Origin: Modestobacter caceresii
GTDB lineage: Bacteria; Actinomycetota; Actinomycetes; Mycobacteriales; Geodermatophilaceae
Assembly (NCBI RefSeq): GCF_000761485.1
Contig: NZ_JPMX01000028.1
Coordinates: forward strand, 17,190 to 81,189
Length of the DNA stretch: 64,000 bases
Direction: 5' to 3'
The position numbers and the translations under genes were made by a program. A model generated the notes under the pieces. The model saw only the letters and a list, made by a program, of their open reading frames with translations, made no database searches and was not told the origin of the DNA. Below, piece after piece: positions 56,973 to 64,000 of this stretch. Position 1 is the stretch's first letter, and each line of letters starts with the position of its first letter.

Positions 56973-57827
56973 TCACCGCACCCACTGCAGAGCCGTCTCC
57001 CGTGCCGCCTCGACCGTCGACCCCGACTGCCGCCGGGCCATCCGGCGCAGCACCCGAGGTGCGACCACCAGGCCGGCCACCGCCCAGGCGCCGAGGACCA
57101 GCAGCATCGGGCCGGTCCGCCAGGAGTCTCCCAGCTCGCCGACGACCGCCTCCGGGGGGAGGAAGGCCGAGCGCAGCCCGAGCCCGATCCAGTAGACCGG
57201 GAAGACCTGGGCCACGGCCTGCACCCAGCCCCACATCGCCTGGATCGGGACGACGATGCCGGAGATGGCGGTGATCAGCAGGACCGGCAGCATCCCCCAG
57301 GTGCCCATCTTCTGGACCCCGGGCACCACCGAGCCGAGCACCATGCCCCAGGGCATCGTGGCCAGCATGCCGAGCACGATCAGGCCGAGGACGGCGAGCC
57401 AGCTGCCCGCGCCGCCGGGCATCACGCCGTCGAAGAGCAGCAGGCTCGGGACGAGGACGACCAGCAGGCTGGGCAGCAGGGTCAGCGACTGCAGCGTCAG
57501 CTGCCCGGTGACGTAGCCCTCCATCCCGTGCGGCAGCGCCTTGTGCCGCAGCAGCGTGCCGTCCTCCCGCTCCATCGCCAGCGAGTAGCCCGGCCCGATC
57601 ACGAGGCCGAAGGTGAGCAGCCCGCCCAGGATGCTGGGCAGTGCGAACGTCGGGTAGAGCAGGCCGGTCTCGCCCACCTCGTTGTCCCGGTTGAACCACA
57701 GGACGGCGAGGGTGACCACGCCGATGAAGAGGTAGAAGCCCTGGTCCTGCGGGCTGCGCAGGCTCTGCACGAACTCCGTCCAGCCGCGTCGCAGGCCTTG
57801 GCGCACGGCCTGGCGGGAGGCGCTCAC
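56973..57827 (-). CDS. ABC-2 type permease
   Basis: 284 residues, GTG start overlapping the ATPase stop. About six membrane helices (GFYLFIGVVTLAVLWFN, LLPSLLVVLVPSLLLF, MLPVLLITAISGIVVPIQAM). Exporter partner of the upstream ATPase; substrate unknown, possibly a drug or lipid. Confidence 0.88.
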   Translation of the reverse strand: MSASRQAVRQGLRRGWTEFVQSLRSPQDQGFYLFIGVVTLAVLWFNRDNEVGETGLLYPTFALPSILGGLLTFGLVIGPGYSLAMEREDGTLLRHKALPHGMEGYVTGQLTLQSLTLLPSLLVVLVPSLLLFDGVMPGGAGSWLAVLGLIVLGMLATMPWGMVLGSVVPGVQKMGTWGMLPVLLITAISGIVVPIQAMWGWVQAVAQVFPVYWIGLGLRSAFLPPEAVVGELGDSWRTGPMLLVLGAWAVAGLVVAPRVLRRMARRQSGSTVEAARETALQWVR

Positions 57828-58789
57828 CGGGCCACCTCCGCGAGGTGCCGCTGCGGTCGGGACTCGAAGCGCTGGACCATGGCGATGTACGTGTCCTCCA
57901 GGTCGGCCCGCCGGACCTCCAGGTCGGTGAGCTCGTCGCCGTGCTGTTCGAGCAGCCGGCGGACGAAGGGGACGATCTCGTCGGTGGCGTGCACGAACTG
58001 CTCGCCGTCCCGGACCCACCGGACCTCGCTGGTGCCGGCCACCTGCCGGGTGAGCGCCGCCGCGCTGCCGTGGGCGACGATCCGCCCGTCGGTGAGGATG
58101 AGGATCCGGTCGGCGAGCCGTTCGGCCTCACCCAGGTCGTGGGTGGTGAGCAGGATGGAGGTGCCCTCGAGGTCGGAGAGCCGGTGCACCAGGTCGTGGA
58201 AGTCGCGGCGGGCCTGCGGGTCGAACCCGGCGGTCGGCTCGTCCAGGAACAGCAGCTCCGGTCGGCCGATCAGCCCGACGGCGACGTCCAGCCGTCGGCG
58301 GCGACCGCCGGAGAGGGTGGCGATCTTCCGGTCGGCCTCCTCGGTCAGCCCGACCGTGGACAGCAGGTCCTCGACCTCCCAGGGGTGCGTGCGCTCGGGC
58401 GTCGAGTAGGGCTCGTAGTAGCCGCCCAGGTAGCCGAGCAGCCGGCGGGGCGTCCAGCGTGGGTGGTCGCGCCAGGACTGCAGCACCACCCCGATCCGGG
58501 CGCGCCAGGCGTCGTCACCGCGGGCCGGGTCGACGCCGAGCACCTCCACCGAGCCGGCCGAGGGCAGCCGGAAGCCCTCCAGCACCTCGATCGTGGTCGT
58601 CTTCCCGGCGCCGTTGGGGCCCAGCAGGCAGACGACCTCGCCCTGGCGGACGTCGAAGTCGACCCCGCTCAGCACCTCGTGGGTGCCGTAGGCCATCCGC
58701 AGGCCCCGGACCCGGACGGCGGGTCCGGCGCCCGGCGGACCCAGCTGGGGAGGCTCGGCAGAGTCGGGGAACTCGGGGACTGCGGCCAT
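57824..58789 (-). CDS. ABC transporter ATPase (exporter type)
   Basis: 321 residues. Walker A LLGPNGAGKTTTIEVLEGF, signature LSGGRRRRLDVAVGL, Walker B LLFLDEPTAGFD, H-loop LLTTHD. First gene of an ATPase-permease-HTH operon. The signature Gln of LSGGQ is replaced by Arg. ATP-driven export at the membrane, substrate not known. Confidence 0.92.
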   Translation of the reverse strand: MAAVPEFPDSAEPPQLGPPGAGPAVRVRGLRMAYGTHEVLSGVDFDVRQGEVVCLLGPNGAGKTTTIEVLEGFRLPSAGSVEVLGVDPARGDDAWRARIGVVLQSWRDHPRWTPRRLLGYLGGYYEPYSTPERTHPWEVEDLLSTVGLTEEADRKIATLSGGRRRRLDVAVGLIGRPELLFLDEPTAGFDPQARRDFHDLVHRLSDLEGTSILLTTHDLGEAERLADRILILTDGRIVAHGSAAALTRQVAGTSEVRWVRDGEQFVHATDEIVPFVRRLLEQHGDELTDLEVRRADLEDTYIAMVQRFESRPQRHLAEVAR

Positions 58790-58829
58790 GGCACACCACT
58801 CCTGGAGCAGGGAGGAGCTGACGGCCGTG

Positions 58830-58844
58830 ATAGTAGGGGTACTA
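58830..58844 (-). promoter_or_regulatory. Promoter/operator upstream of the ABC exporter operon
   Basis: On the minus strand a good -10 box TACTAT (58830-58835) lies about 41 bp before the ATPase start and is part of the inverted repeat TAGTA-CCCC-TACTA (58831-58844). A regulator, perhaps the small XRE protein of the operon, could block the promoter there. Confidence 0.55.
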
Positions 58845-58882
58845 CATCGAGAGCACCAGTACTCTGCGCGCCGGTCGTCCCG

Positions 58883-59752
58883 TCAGCCGGCCCGTACCCG
58901 GCGGACCCAGCGGGCGATCTGCTCGGCGGTCTCCTCGGCGCGGGTCAGGGCCACCATGTGCCCGGCGCCGGGCAGCTGGACCAGCTCGCCGTCGGCGAGC
59001 TCCGGCATCAGCTCGTCGATCTCCTGCTGCGGCACCTCCGGGTCGTGCTCCCCGTGCAGCACCAGGGTGGGGACGGTCAGCGCCGAGGCGTACCGGACGC
59101 CGTTGGTGCTGACGCTGGCCAGCGTCGTCCGGGCCAGCGGCACCCGCCGGCTGCCCATGAAGTCCTCCCGCACCTGGGCGACGGCAGCCTCCGGTGCACC
59201 CGGCTCGAAGGCGAACTTCCGCACCAGCCGGTCGGCCAGCGGCTCGAAGGGCCGCACCCGGTTCGCGACGACCGCCACCAGGCGCAGCGCCTTCAACCAG
59301 CTGCGACGCACGATCCGGCGCGCCATCGGCGGCAGCCCGTCGGCCGGGAAGCCGGCGAACGTCACCCCCGAGCCGCCCGACCCGGCGAACACCACCCCAC
59401 CGATGCGGTCGAGCCCGAGGTCGCGGGCGTGCACGACGATGATGCCGCCGCCGAGGCTGTTGCCGACCACGACCGCCTGTTCACCGTCGGGCACCACGTC
59501 GGCGAGCACGGCGGCCAGGTCCTGGGCGTGGGCCTCGAGGCTGTAGTCGTCGGCGGGGGCGTTGCCGCTGCGGCCGTGTCCCCGCAGGTCGTACCGGACC
59601 ACCCGGTGGCGGTCGGCGAGCAGCTCGGGCACGCGGCCCCAGGAGTCGGTGGTCATGCCCAGGCCGTTGACGAGCACGACGATCGGGCCGTCGTCCGCGC
59701 CCTGGGTGCGCAGGGTCAGGACGGTGGCATCCGAGGAGATGACGTGCGGCAT
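58883..59752 (-). CDS. Alpha/beta hydrolase
   Basis: 289 residues from the ATG at 59752. Nucleophile Ser in VVVGNSLGGGIIV, oxyanion VLVNGLGMTTDSWG, acid in LVLHGEHDPEVP, His in PGAGHMVAL. Cytosolic, of the BioH/esterase-like group; substrate unknown. Lone gene between the ABC operon and a membrane protein gene. Confidence 0.88.
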   Translation of the reverse strand: MPHVISSDATVLTLRTQGADDGPIVVLVNGLGMTTDSWGRVPELLADRHRVVRYDLRGHGRSGNAPADDYSLEAHAQDLAAVLADVVPDGEQAVVVGNSLGGGIIVVHARDLGLDRIGGVVFAGSGGSGVTFAGFPADGLPPMARRIVRRSWLKALRLVAVVANRVRPFEPLADRLVRKFAFEPGAPEAAVAQVREDFMGSRRVPLARTTLASVSTNGVRYASALTVPTLVLHGEHDPEVPQQEIDELMPELADGELVQLPGAGHMVALTRAEETAEQIARWVRRVRAG

Positions 59753-59820
59753 CGGACCAACGTAACCGCGCGGCGAGCCCGCGGCCTGGCGGCGCCCGAC
59801 CGCCCGGCCGGGACCGGGGT

Positions 59821-60408
59821 TCACCCCCCGTCGCGCTGTGGGCCGGTGTCGGACCGCCGGCCCCACGCCAGCACCAGTCCGCCGGCGACGGCCGAGCCGA
59901 GCATGCCGGCGAGCAGGTCGAGCACCGTGTCGGTGTAGCCGACGTTCATCGAGGAGGGGGCCAGCTGCTCCATCACCACCTCGTAGAACTCCCACACCAC
60001 CGCAGCGGTGGTGCCGACGAGCACGACCCACAGCACCGGCGCCGCGGAGCGCAGTCGCGGGGTCTGCCGGCGGGCGTCGGGGAGCAGCCGCTGGTGCACG
60101 AGGAAGAAGTAGCCGACCGCGGCCAGGCTCCCGGGGGTCAGGAGGTGGACGAGGAGGTCGAAGTGCTCGATCTGGCGGTACCAGTGCCGGACCGCGGCCC
60201 ACGTCGACACCAGCAGCAGGACGGCGAACGCGCCGGCGAACGGCAGCGGCACGTCACTGGTGCGCACCGCGACCATGACCACGGCGATGACGCCGAACCG
60301 GATGGTGGCGTCCCAGTTCCCGGAGACGGCCATCACCACGGCACTGACCAGGGCGACGAGGACGGCGACGTCGAGCACCCAGCGGGCGACGGTGCGCGGA
60401 GAACTCAT
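59821..60408 (-). CDS. DUF2238-like integral membrane protein
   Basis: 195 residues, about five helices. The segment WRHWYRQIEH-like (VRHWYRQIEHFDLLVHLLTP) and later EFYEVVMEQLAPSSMNVGY with TDTVLDLLAGMLGSAVAG match the DUF2238/YjdF family. Function unknown. Ends 67 bp from the alpha/beta hydrolase start. Confidence 0.7.
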   Translation of the reverse strand: MSSPRTVARWVLDVAVLVALVSAVVMAVSGNWDATIRFGVIAVVMVAVRTSDVPLPFAGAFAVLLLVSTWAAVRHWYRQIEHFDLLVHLLTPGSLAAVGYFFLVHQRLLPDARRQTPRLRSAAPVLWVVLVGTTAAVVWEFYEVVMEQLAPSSMNVGYTDTVLDLLAGMLGSAVAGGLVLAWGRRSDTGPQRDGG

Positions 60409-60438
60409 GAGGAACGCGATGCCCGGAGCCCGCCAGGA

Positions 60439-61683
60439 CTAAGCAGGCTCCCCGGGGGCCGACAGCCCGACCACGTCGCCGACGACCCACACGGCGGGCG
60501 GGCGGACGCCCTCGTCGGCGATGGTCTTCCCCAGCCCGGCGAGGGTGGTGCGCAGGGTCCGCTGCGCCGGGGTGGCGCCGTCGCTGACCACGGCGACCGG
60601 CGTCTCCGGGGCCCGGCCGTGCTCGACCAGGGCGGCGGAGATGGCCGAGGCGGTGTCCACCCCCATCAGCACCACGACGGTGCCGCGCAGCCGGCCCAGC
60701 GCCGCCCAGTCGACCAGCGACGCCGGGTGTCCCGGGGGCACGTGCCCGGAGACGACGACGAACTCGTGCGTCATCCCGCGGTGGGTGACCGGGACGCCGG
60801 CCAGGCCGGGGACGGCGATGGCACTGGTCACGCCCGGCACGACCTCGACCGGCACGCCGGCGGCCGCGCACGCCTCCAGCTCCTCGTAGCCCCGGCCGAA
60901 GACGAACGGGTCGCCGCCCTTGAGCCGCACCACCCGGCGGCCGGCCAGCGCGTGGGAGACCAGCAGCTCGTTGATCTGCTCCTGCGCCATCGAGCGACCG
61001 CGCGGCAGCTTGGAGGCGTCGATGACCAGGACGTCGGCCGGCAGGGAGGCCAGCAGCCCCTGCGGGGCCAGGTGGTCGGCGACGACGACGTCCGCCGTGG
61101 CGACCGCCTGCCGGCCGCGCACCGTCACCAGCCCGGGGTCGCCCGGCCCACCGCCCACCAGGACGACGCTGCCGGCGGCCACCGAGGGCGTGCGGGACGC
61201 GCGGTCGGCGATGGAGCCGTCGGTCAGCCCGGTCAGCACCGCGTCCCGGACGCCGATGGCCCGCTGCGGGTCACCGCCGCCGTGCACGCCGATGACGAGG
61301 TCGCCCTGCCGGCCGACCGCCGGGGTCCAGACGCTGGAGGCGCCGCGGTCGTCGGCGCGGGCGCAGAACACCCGGTCGCGCTCGGCCTCGGCGGCGACGG
61401 CGGCGTTCACGGCCGGGTCGTCGGTGGCGGCCACGGCGTACCAGGCACCGGCCAGGTCGCCGGAGACCCAGCGCCGCGGGTGCCAGGTGACCGAACCGGG
61501 CGCCACCAGCGCCTCGAGGGCCGGCGTGAGCTCGGGGCTGACCACGGTGACCTGCGCGCGGGCCTCGAGGAGGCCGGCGACCCGGCGGTGCGCGACCTGG
61601 CCCCCGCCGACGACGACGACGCGGCGACCGGCCAGCCGCAGACCCACCGGGTAGACGGTGCCCGGATCGGGAGAGGCGCTCAC
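60439..61683 (-). CDS. cobA: Uroporphyrinogen-III C-methyltransferase fused to precorrin-2 dehydrogenase (siroheme/B12)
   Basis: 414 residues from a GTG overlapping the cobT stop. Residues 1-170 are the CysG N-terminal NAD-binding domain (VVVVGGGQVAHRR); 171-414 the SUMT domain with VLVGGGPGDPGLVTV, RLKGGDPFVFGRG and VPGVTSA. It methylates uroporphyrinogen III at two positions and oxidises precorrin-2. Last gene of the cob operon seen here. CysG lacking a chelatase is common in B12 producers. Confidence 0.93.
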   Translation of the reverse strand: MSASPDPGTVYPVGLRLAGRRVVVVGGGQVAHRRVAGLLEARAQVTVVSPELTPALEALVAPGSVTWHPRRWVSGDLAGAWYAVAATDDPAVNAAVAAEAERDRVFCARADDRGASSVWTPAVGRQGDLVIGVHGGGDPQRAIGVRDAVLTGLTDGSIADRASRTPSVAAGSVVLVGGGPGDPGLVTVRGRQAVATADVVVADHLAPQGLLASLPADVLVIDASKLPRGRSMAQEQINELLVSHALAGRRVVRLKGGDPFVFGRGYEELEACAAAGVPVEVVPGVTSAIAVPGLAGVPVTHRGMTHEFVVVSGHVPPGHPASLVDWAALGRLRGTVVVLMGVDTASAISAALVEHGRAPETPVAVVSDGATPAQRTLRTTLAGLGKTIADEGVRPPAVWVVGDVVGLSAPGEPA

Positions 61684-62768
61684 TTCTCGGTGACCCCCGC
61701 GGAGTCGAAGGTGGCGACGTCGCGCAGCGCGCGGGCCGCGCTGGCTACGAGGGGCAGGCTCAGCAGTGCTCCGGTGCCCTCGCCGAGGCGCAGGTCCAGC
61801 CCGAGCAGCGGGCGCAGGCCCAGTGCGCGCAGGGCCTGACCGGAGCCGGGCTCGGCGGAGGTGTGACCGGCGAAGGCGTGTTCCAGGGCGGCCGGGCACA
61901 GGGCTGCGGCGACGAGGGCGGCCGAGCCGGCGATCACGCCGTCCAGCAGCACCGGCACCCGGGCGGCGGCGGCGCCGAGCACGAAGCCGGCCAGCGCCGC
62001 GTGCTCGAGCCCGCCGAGCTCGGCCAGCGCGGCGAGCGCTGCCTCGGGCGTGGCCGGGCGGGCCGGCACCCGGGCGACCGCGCGGGTGACCACCTCGATC
62101 TTGCGGGCCAGCGTGGGGTCGTCGATGCCGGTTCCGCGGCCGGTCGCCTCGACCGGGGCGGCGCCGGTGAACGCGCAGACCAGGGCCGCGGAGGCGGTGG
62201 TGTTCCCGATCCCCATGTCGCCGGTGACCAGGCAGCCGTGGTCGGTGGCGAGCGTCGTCGCCACCTCGATGCCGACCTCGACCGCCTGCCGGGCCTCGGT
62301 GAGGGTCATCGCCGGGCCGCGGGAGAGGTCGGCGGTGCCGCGGCGGACGTTGCGCTCCAGCAGGCCCGTGGCGGGGCCGACCGGGGAGGCCACCCCGACG
62401 TCGACCACGACCACGTCGGCGCCCAGCTGCGCGGCGAAGGCGTTGACCACCGCACCGCCGGCGGCGAGGTTCGCCACCATCTGCGCGGTGACCTCCTGCG
62501 GCCACGGGGTGACCCCCTGGGCGTGCACCCCGTGGTCGCCGGCGAAGACCGCGACCGCGGCCGGCTCGGGCAGCGGGGGCGGGCACGCCCCGGCGATGCC
62601 GGCCAGCTGCGCGGCGACGTCCTCGAGCACCCCGAGGGAGCCGGGGGGCTTGGTCATCCGGTCCAGCCGCTCCCGGGCGGCCCGCTCGGCGGCGGCGTCC
62701 CGCGGGGCGATGGACGCGATGGTCGCACCCAGCAGCGTGCCGGCGAAGGGGGTCGGGTCGGTGCTCAG
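61680..62768 (-). CDS. cobT: Nicotinate-nucleotide:dimethylbenzimidazole phosphoribosyltransferase
   Basis: 362 residues if translation starts at CTG (62768). An ATG at 62657 lies inside the conserved DRMTKPPGSLG motif, too late: about 37 N-terminal residues that every CobT has would be missing. Upstream to the next in-frame stop there is no ATG, GTG or TTG. The CTG has GAGGAGG four bases before it and overlaps the cobC stop (CTGA). Conserved CobT features follow: PGSLGVLEDVAAQL, FAGDHGV, VTGDMGIGNTTAS and GHTSAEPG. Attaches the lower ligand base in cobalamin synthesis. Confidence 0.9.
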   Translation of the reverse strand: MSTDPTPFAGTLLGATIASIAPRDAAAERAARERLDRMTKPPGSLGVLEDVAAQLAGIAGACPPPLPEPAAVAVFAGDHGVHAQGVTPWPQEVTAQMVANLAAGGAVVNAFAAQLGADVVVVDVGVASPVGPATGLLERNVRRGTADLSRGPAMTLTEARQAVEVGIEVATTLATDHGCLVTGDMGIGNTTASAALVCAFTGAAPVEATGRGTGIDDPTLARKIEVVTRAVARVPARPATPEAALAALAELGGLEHAALAGFVLGAAAARVPVLLDGVIAGSAALVAAALCPAALEHAFAGHTSAEPGSGQALRALGLRPLLGLDLRLGEGTGALLSLPLVASAARALRDVATFDSAGVTEK

Positions 62769-64000
62769 CGGACCTCCTCGGTCGTGATGTTCGGGTCAAG
62801 GGTCTCAGCCAGCGCCGAGGCGAACGCACGGGAGGTCTCCGGGTCGCGGACGGCGATCCGCAGGTGGTCGCTGGTCAGGCCGGGGAACGTGTCGCCCCGG
62901 CGCACCGCCCAGCCGTGTTCCCGGAGCCGTTCGCGGACCCGCGCACCCTCCCGCACCCGCACCAGCACGAAGGACGAGCGCGGGTCCGCGACCACCTCGA
63001 CCGCCGGTGGCAGCACCGCCAGCAGCACGGCCCGGTGTGCGGTCAGCTGGTGCGCCACCTCCTCGGCCTCGGCCCGGGCGGCCGGGCCGGTGCAGGCGGT
63101 CAGGGCGGCCAGCGCGGGGGTCGAGACCGGCCAGTGCGGTTGCTGCGCGGCCAGCGCGGCGACCAGCTCGGCCGGGCCCAGGGCGTAGCCGACCCGCAGG
63201 CCGGCCAGGCCCCAGGTCTTCGTCAGGCTGCGCACCACGAGCAGGCCGGGCAGGTCGCTGCGGCCGGTCAGCGACTCCGGCTCGCCGGGCACGGTGTCGG
63301 CGAACGCCTCGTCGACCAGCAGCACCCGCCCGGGGCGGGCCAGCGCGGCGAGGTCGGCGGCGGGGTGCAGCACCGAGGTCGGGTTGGTCGGGTTGCCGAC
63401 GACGACGAGGTCGGCGTCGGCCGGGACCGCCGCCGGGTCCAGCCGGTACCCCGGTGCGGGCAGCAGCAGCCGCTCCACCGGGTGGCCCGCGGCTCGCAGG
63501 GCGGCCTCGGGCTCGGTGAAGGACGGGTGGACGACGACCGCCCGGCGGGGGCGCAGCGCCCGGGCGACCAGCGTGAACGTCTCGGCCGCCCCCGCGGTCA
63601 GCAGCACCTCGGCCGGGTCGCGGCCGTGCGCGGCAGCGACGGCTGCCCGGGCCGGACGCGGGTCGGGGTAGGCGGCGCTGGCATCGAGGGCGTCGACCAG
63701 GACGGCGCGCAGCCAGGGCGGGGGCGCGTCGGCGCGGACGTTGACCGCGAGGTCGACCAGCCCGGGGGCGACCTCGGCGTCGCCGTGATGCCGGAGGTCG
63801 GGATCGACGGCCACCGCGACGGTCACCCGGCCGTGCACCGTCTTGCCGACGACGAGCCGGCCACCCTCGAGCAGCGCCGCCGCCTCGGCCACCGACGCCG
63901 TGCCGACGGCGGCGGCGACCCGCACCGACGGTGCCGGCACCGGGACGGCGGCCAGGGCGTCGGCCGGGTGCCCGGTCAGCGGCCAGCCGCGGCGGGCGGC
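62765..64000 (-). CDS. cobC: CobE-like domain fused to CobC-type PLP enzyme (partial, 5' end missing)
   Basis: The frame stays open to the right edge, so the start is outside. The first visible residues (GWPLTGHPADAL, VAAAVGTASVAEAAALL, VVGKTVHGRVTVAVA) resemble the C-terminal half of CobE/CbiG_C. From about residue 70 a class I aminotransferase-fold enzyme of the threonine-phosphate decarboxylase/CobC family follows, with NPTNPTSV, DEAFAD and PLP-Lys in SLTKTWGLAGLRVGYALG. It should provide aminopropanol phosphate for the cobalamin side chain. Fusion of the two domains in one gene is inferred. The gene ends by overlapping cobT. Confidence 0.85.
   Translation of the reverse strand, partial: AARRGWPLTGHPADALAAVPVPAPSVRVAAAVGTASVAEAAALLEGGRLVVGKTVHGRVTVAVAVDPDLRHHGDAEVAPGLVDLAVNVRADAPPPWLRAVLVDALDASAAYPDPRPARAAVAAAHGRDPAEVLLTAGAAETFTLVARALRPRRAVVVHPSFTEPEAALRAAGHPVERLLLPAPGYRLDPAAVPADADLVVVGNPTNPTSVLHPAADLAALARPGRVLLVDEAFADTVPGEPESLTGRSDLPGLLVVRSLTKTWGLAGLRVGYALGPAELVAALAAQQPHWPVSTPALAALTACTGPAARAEAEEVAHQLTAHRAVLLAVLPPAVEVVADPRSSFVLVRVREGARVRERLREHGWAVRRGDTFPGLTSDHLRIAVRDPETSRAFASALAETLDPNITTEEVR

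Overview
The window is about 64 kb of very GC-rich (well above 70%) actinobacterial chromosome. Many genes start with GTG, stop and start codons commonly overlap by 4 bp, and the intergenic gaps are short. The gene content (a mycothiol-type DinB-fold enzyme, a MarP/Nth/CRP block, an Mrp antiporter, a cellobiose regulon with a GH6 cellulase, an FhuF-like protein) fits a soil or rock actinobacterium. A member of the Geodermatophilaceae (Blastococcus, Modestobacter, Geodermatophilus) is my best guess, but this is inference. I see no rRNA, CRISPR array, transposase or prophage. One tRNA (Pro, CGG) is present.

Left part (1-13.8 kb): the tail of an oligopeptide ABC ATPase, two adjacent pirins, a secreted GH6 cellulase, and then a long minus-strand operon. 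That operon runs substrate-binding lipoprotein, two permeases, ATPase, GH1 beta-glucosidase, SDR dehydrogenase, GH88/GH105-like hydrolase and DinB/maleylpyruvate-isomerase-fold protein. A LacI-family regulator is divergent from it. Three near-identical 14-bp palindromes resembling CebR boxes lie in the LacI/transporter intergenic region and in front of the cellulase. Together these look like a complete system that cuts cellulose outside the cell, imports cellobiose and hydrolyses it inside.

13.8-28.6 kb: the conserved trio circularly permuted ATP-grasp / alpha-E / transglutaminase, with an AT-rich perfect 24-bp palindrome inside the first gene; a RibD-like reductase; an ABC-F protein; and the six-gene Mrp Na+/H+ antiporter operon, in which MrpB is fused to MrpA and which starts at TTG. 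leuA follows, preceded by an unlisted 15-codon leader peptide (Leu-Leu-Leu-Ile) and an attenuator-like hairpin.

28.6-53.6 kb: a helix-turn-helix protein with a Cys-rich tail, then lysC-asd, an S9 peptidase, tRNA-Pro, and a block with the same gene neighbourhood as M. tuberculosis Rv3667-Rv3683. That block holds metallophosphoesterase, bifunctional PBP, two ArsA-like ATPases, DUF4177, RidA, CRP, Nth, TlpA-like thioredoxin, CoA-type Nudix, MarP, EphE-like hydrolase, a DUF1469 membrane protein and Acs. The whiB4 and metallo-beta-lactamase positions of that block are not occupied by those genes here; a desaturase and a cupredoxin lipoprotein are additions. Four copies of an intergenic repeat with a conserved core and a hairpin whose loop is conserved while its stem varies sit between genes at 32.1, 42.6 and 43.6 kb.

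53.6-64 kb: a secreted alpha/beta hydrolase, a CGNR regulator divergent from an EamA exporter, a small ATPase-permease-HTH operon, an alpha/beta hydrolase, a DUF2238-like membrane protein, and a cobalamin operon (cobE-cobC fusion cut by the window edge, cobT with a probable CTG start, cobA/cysG).
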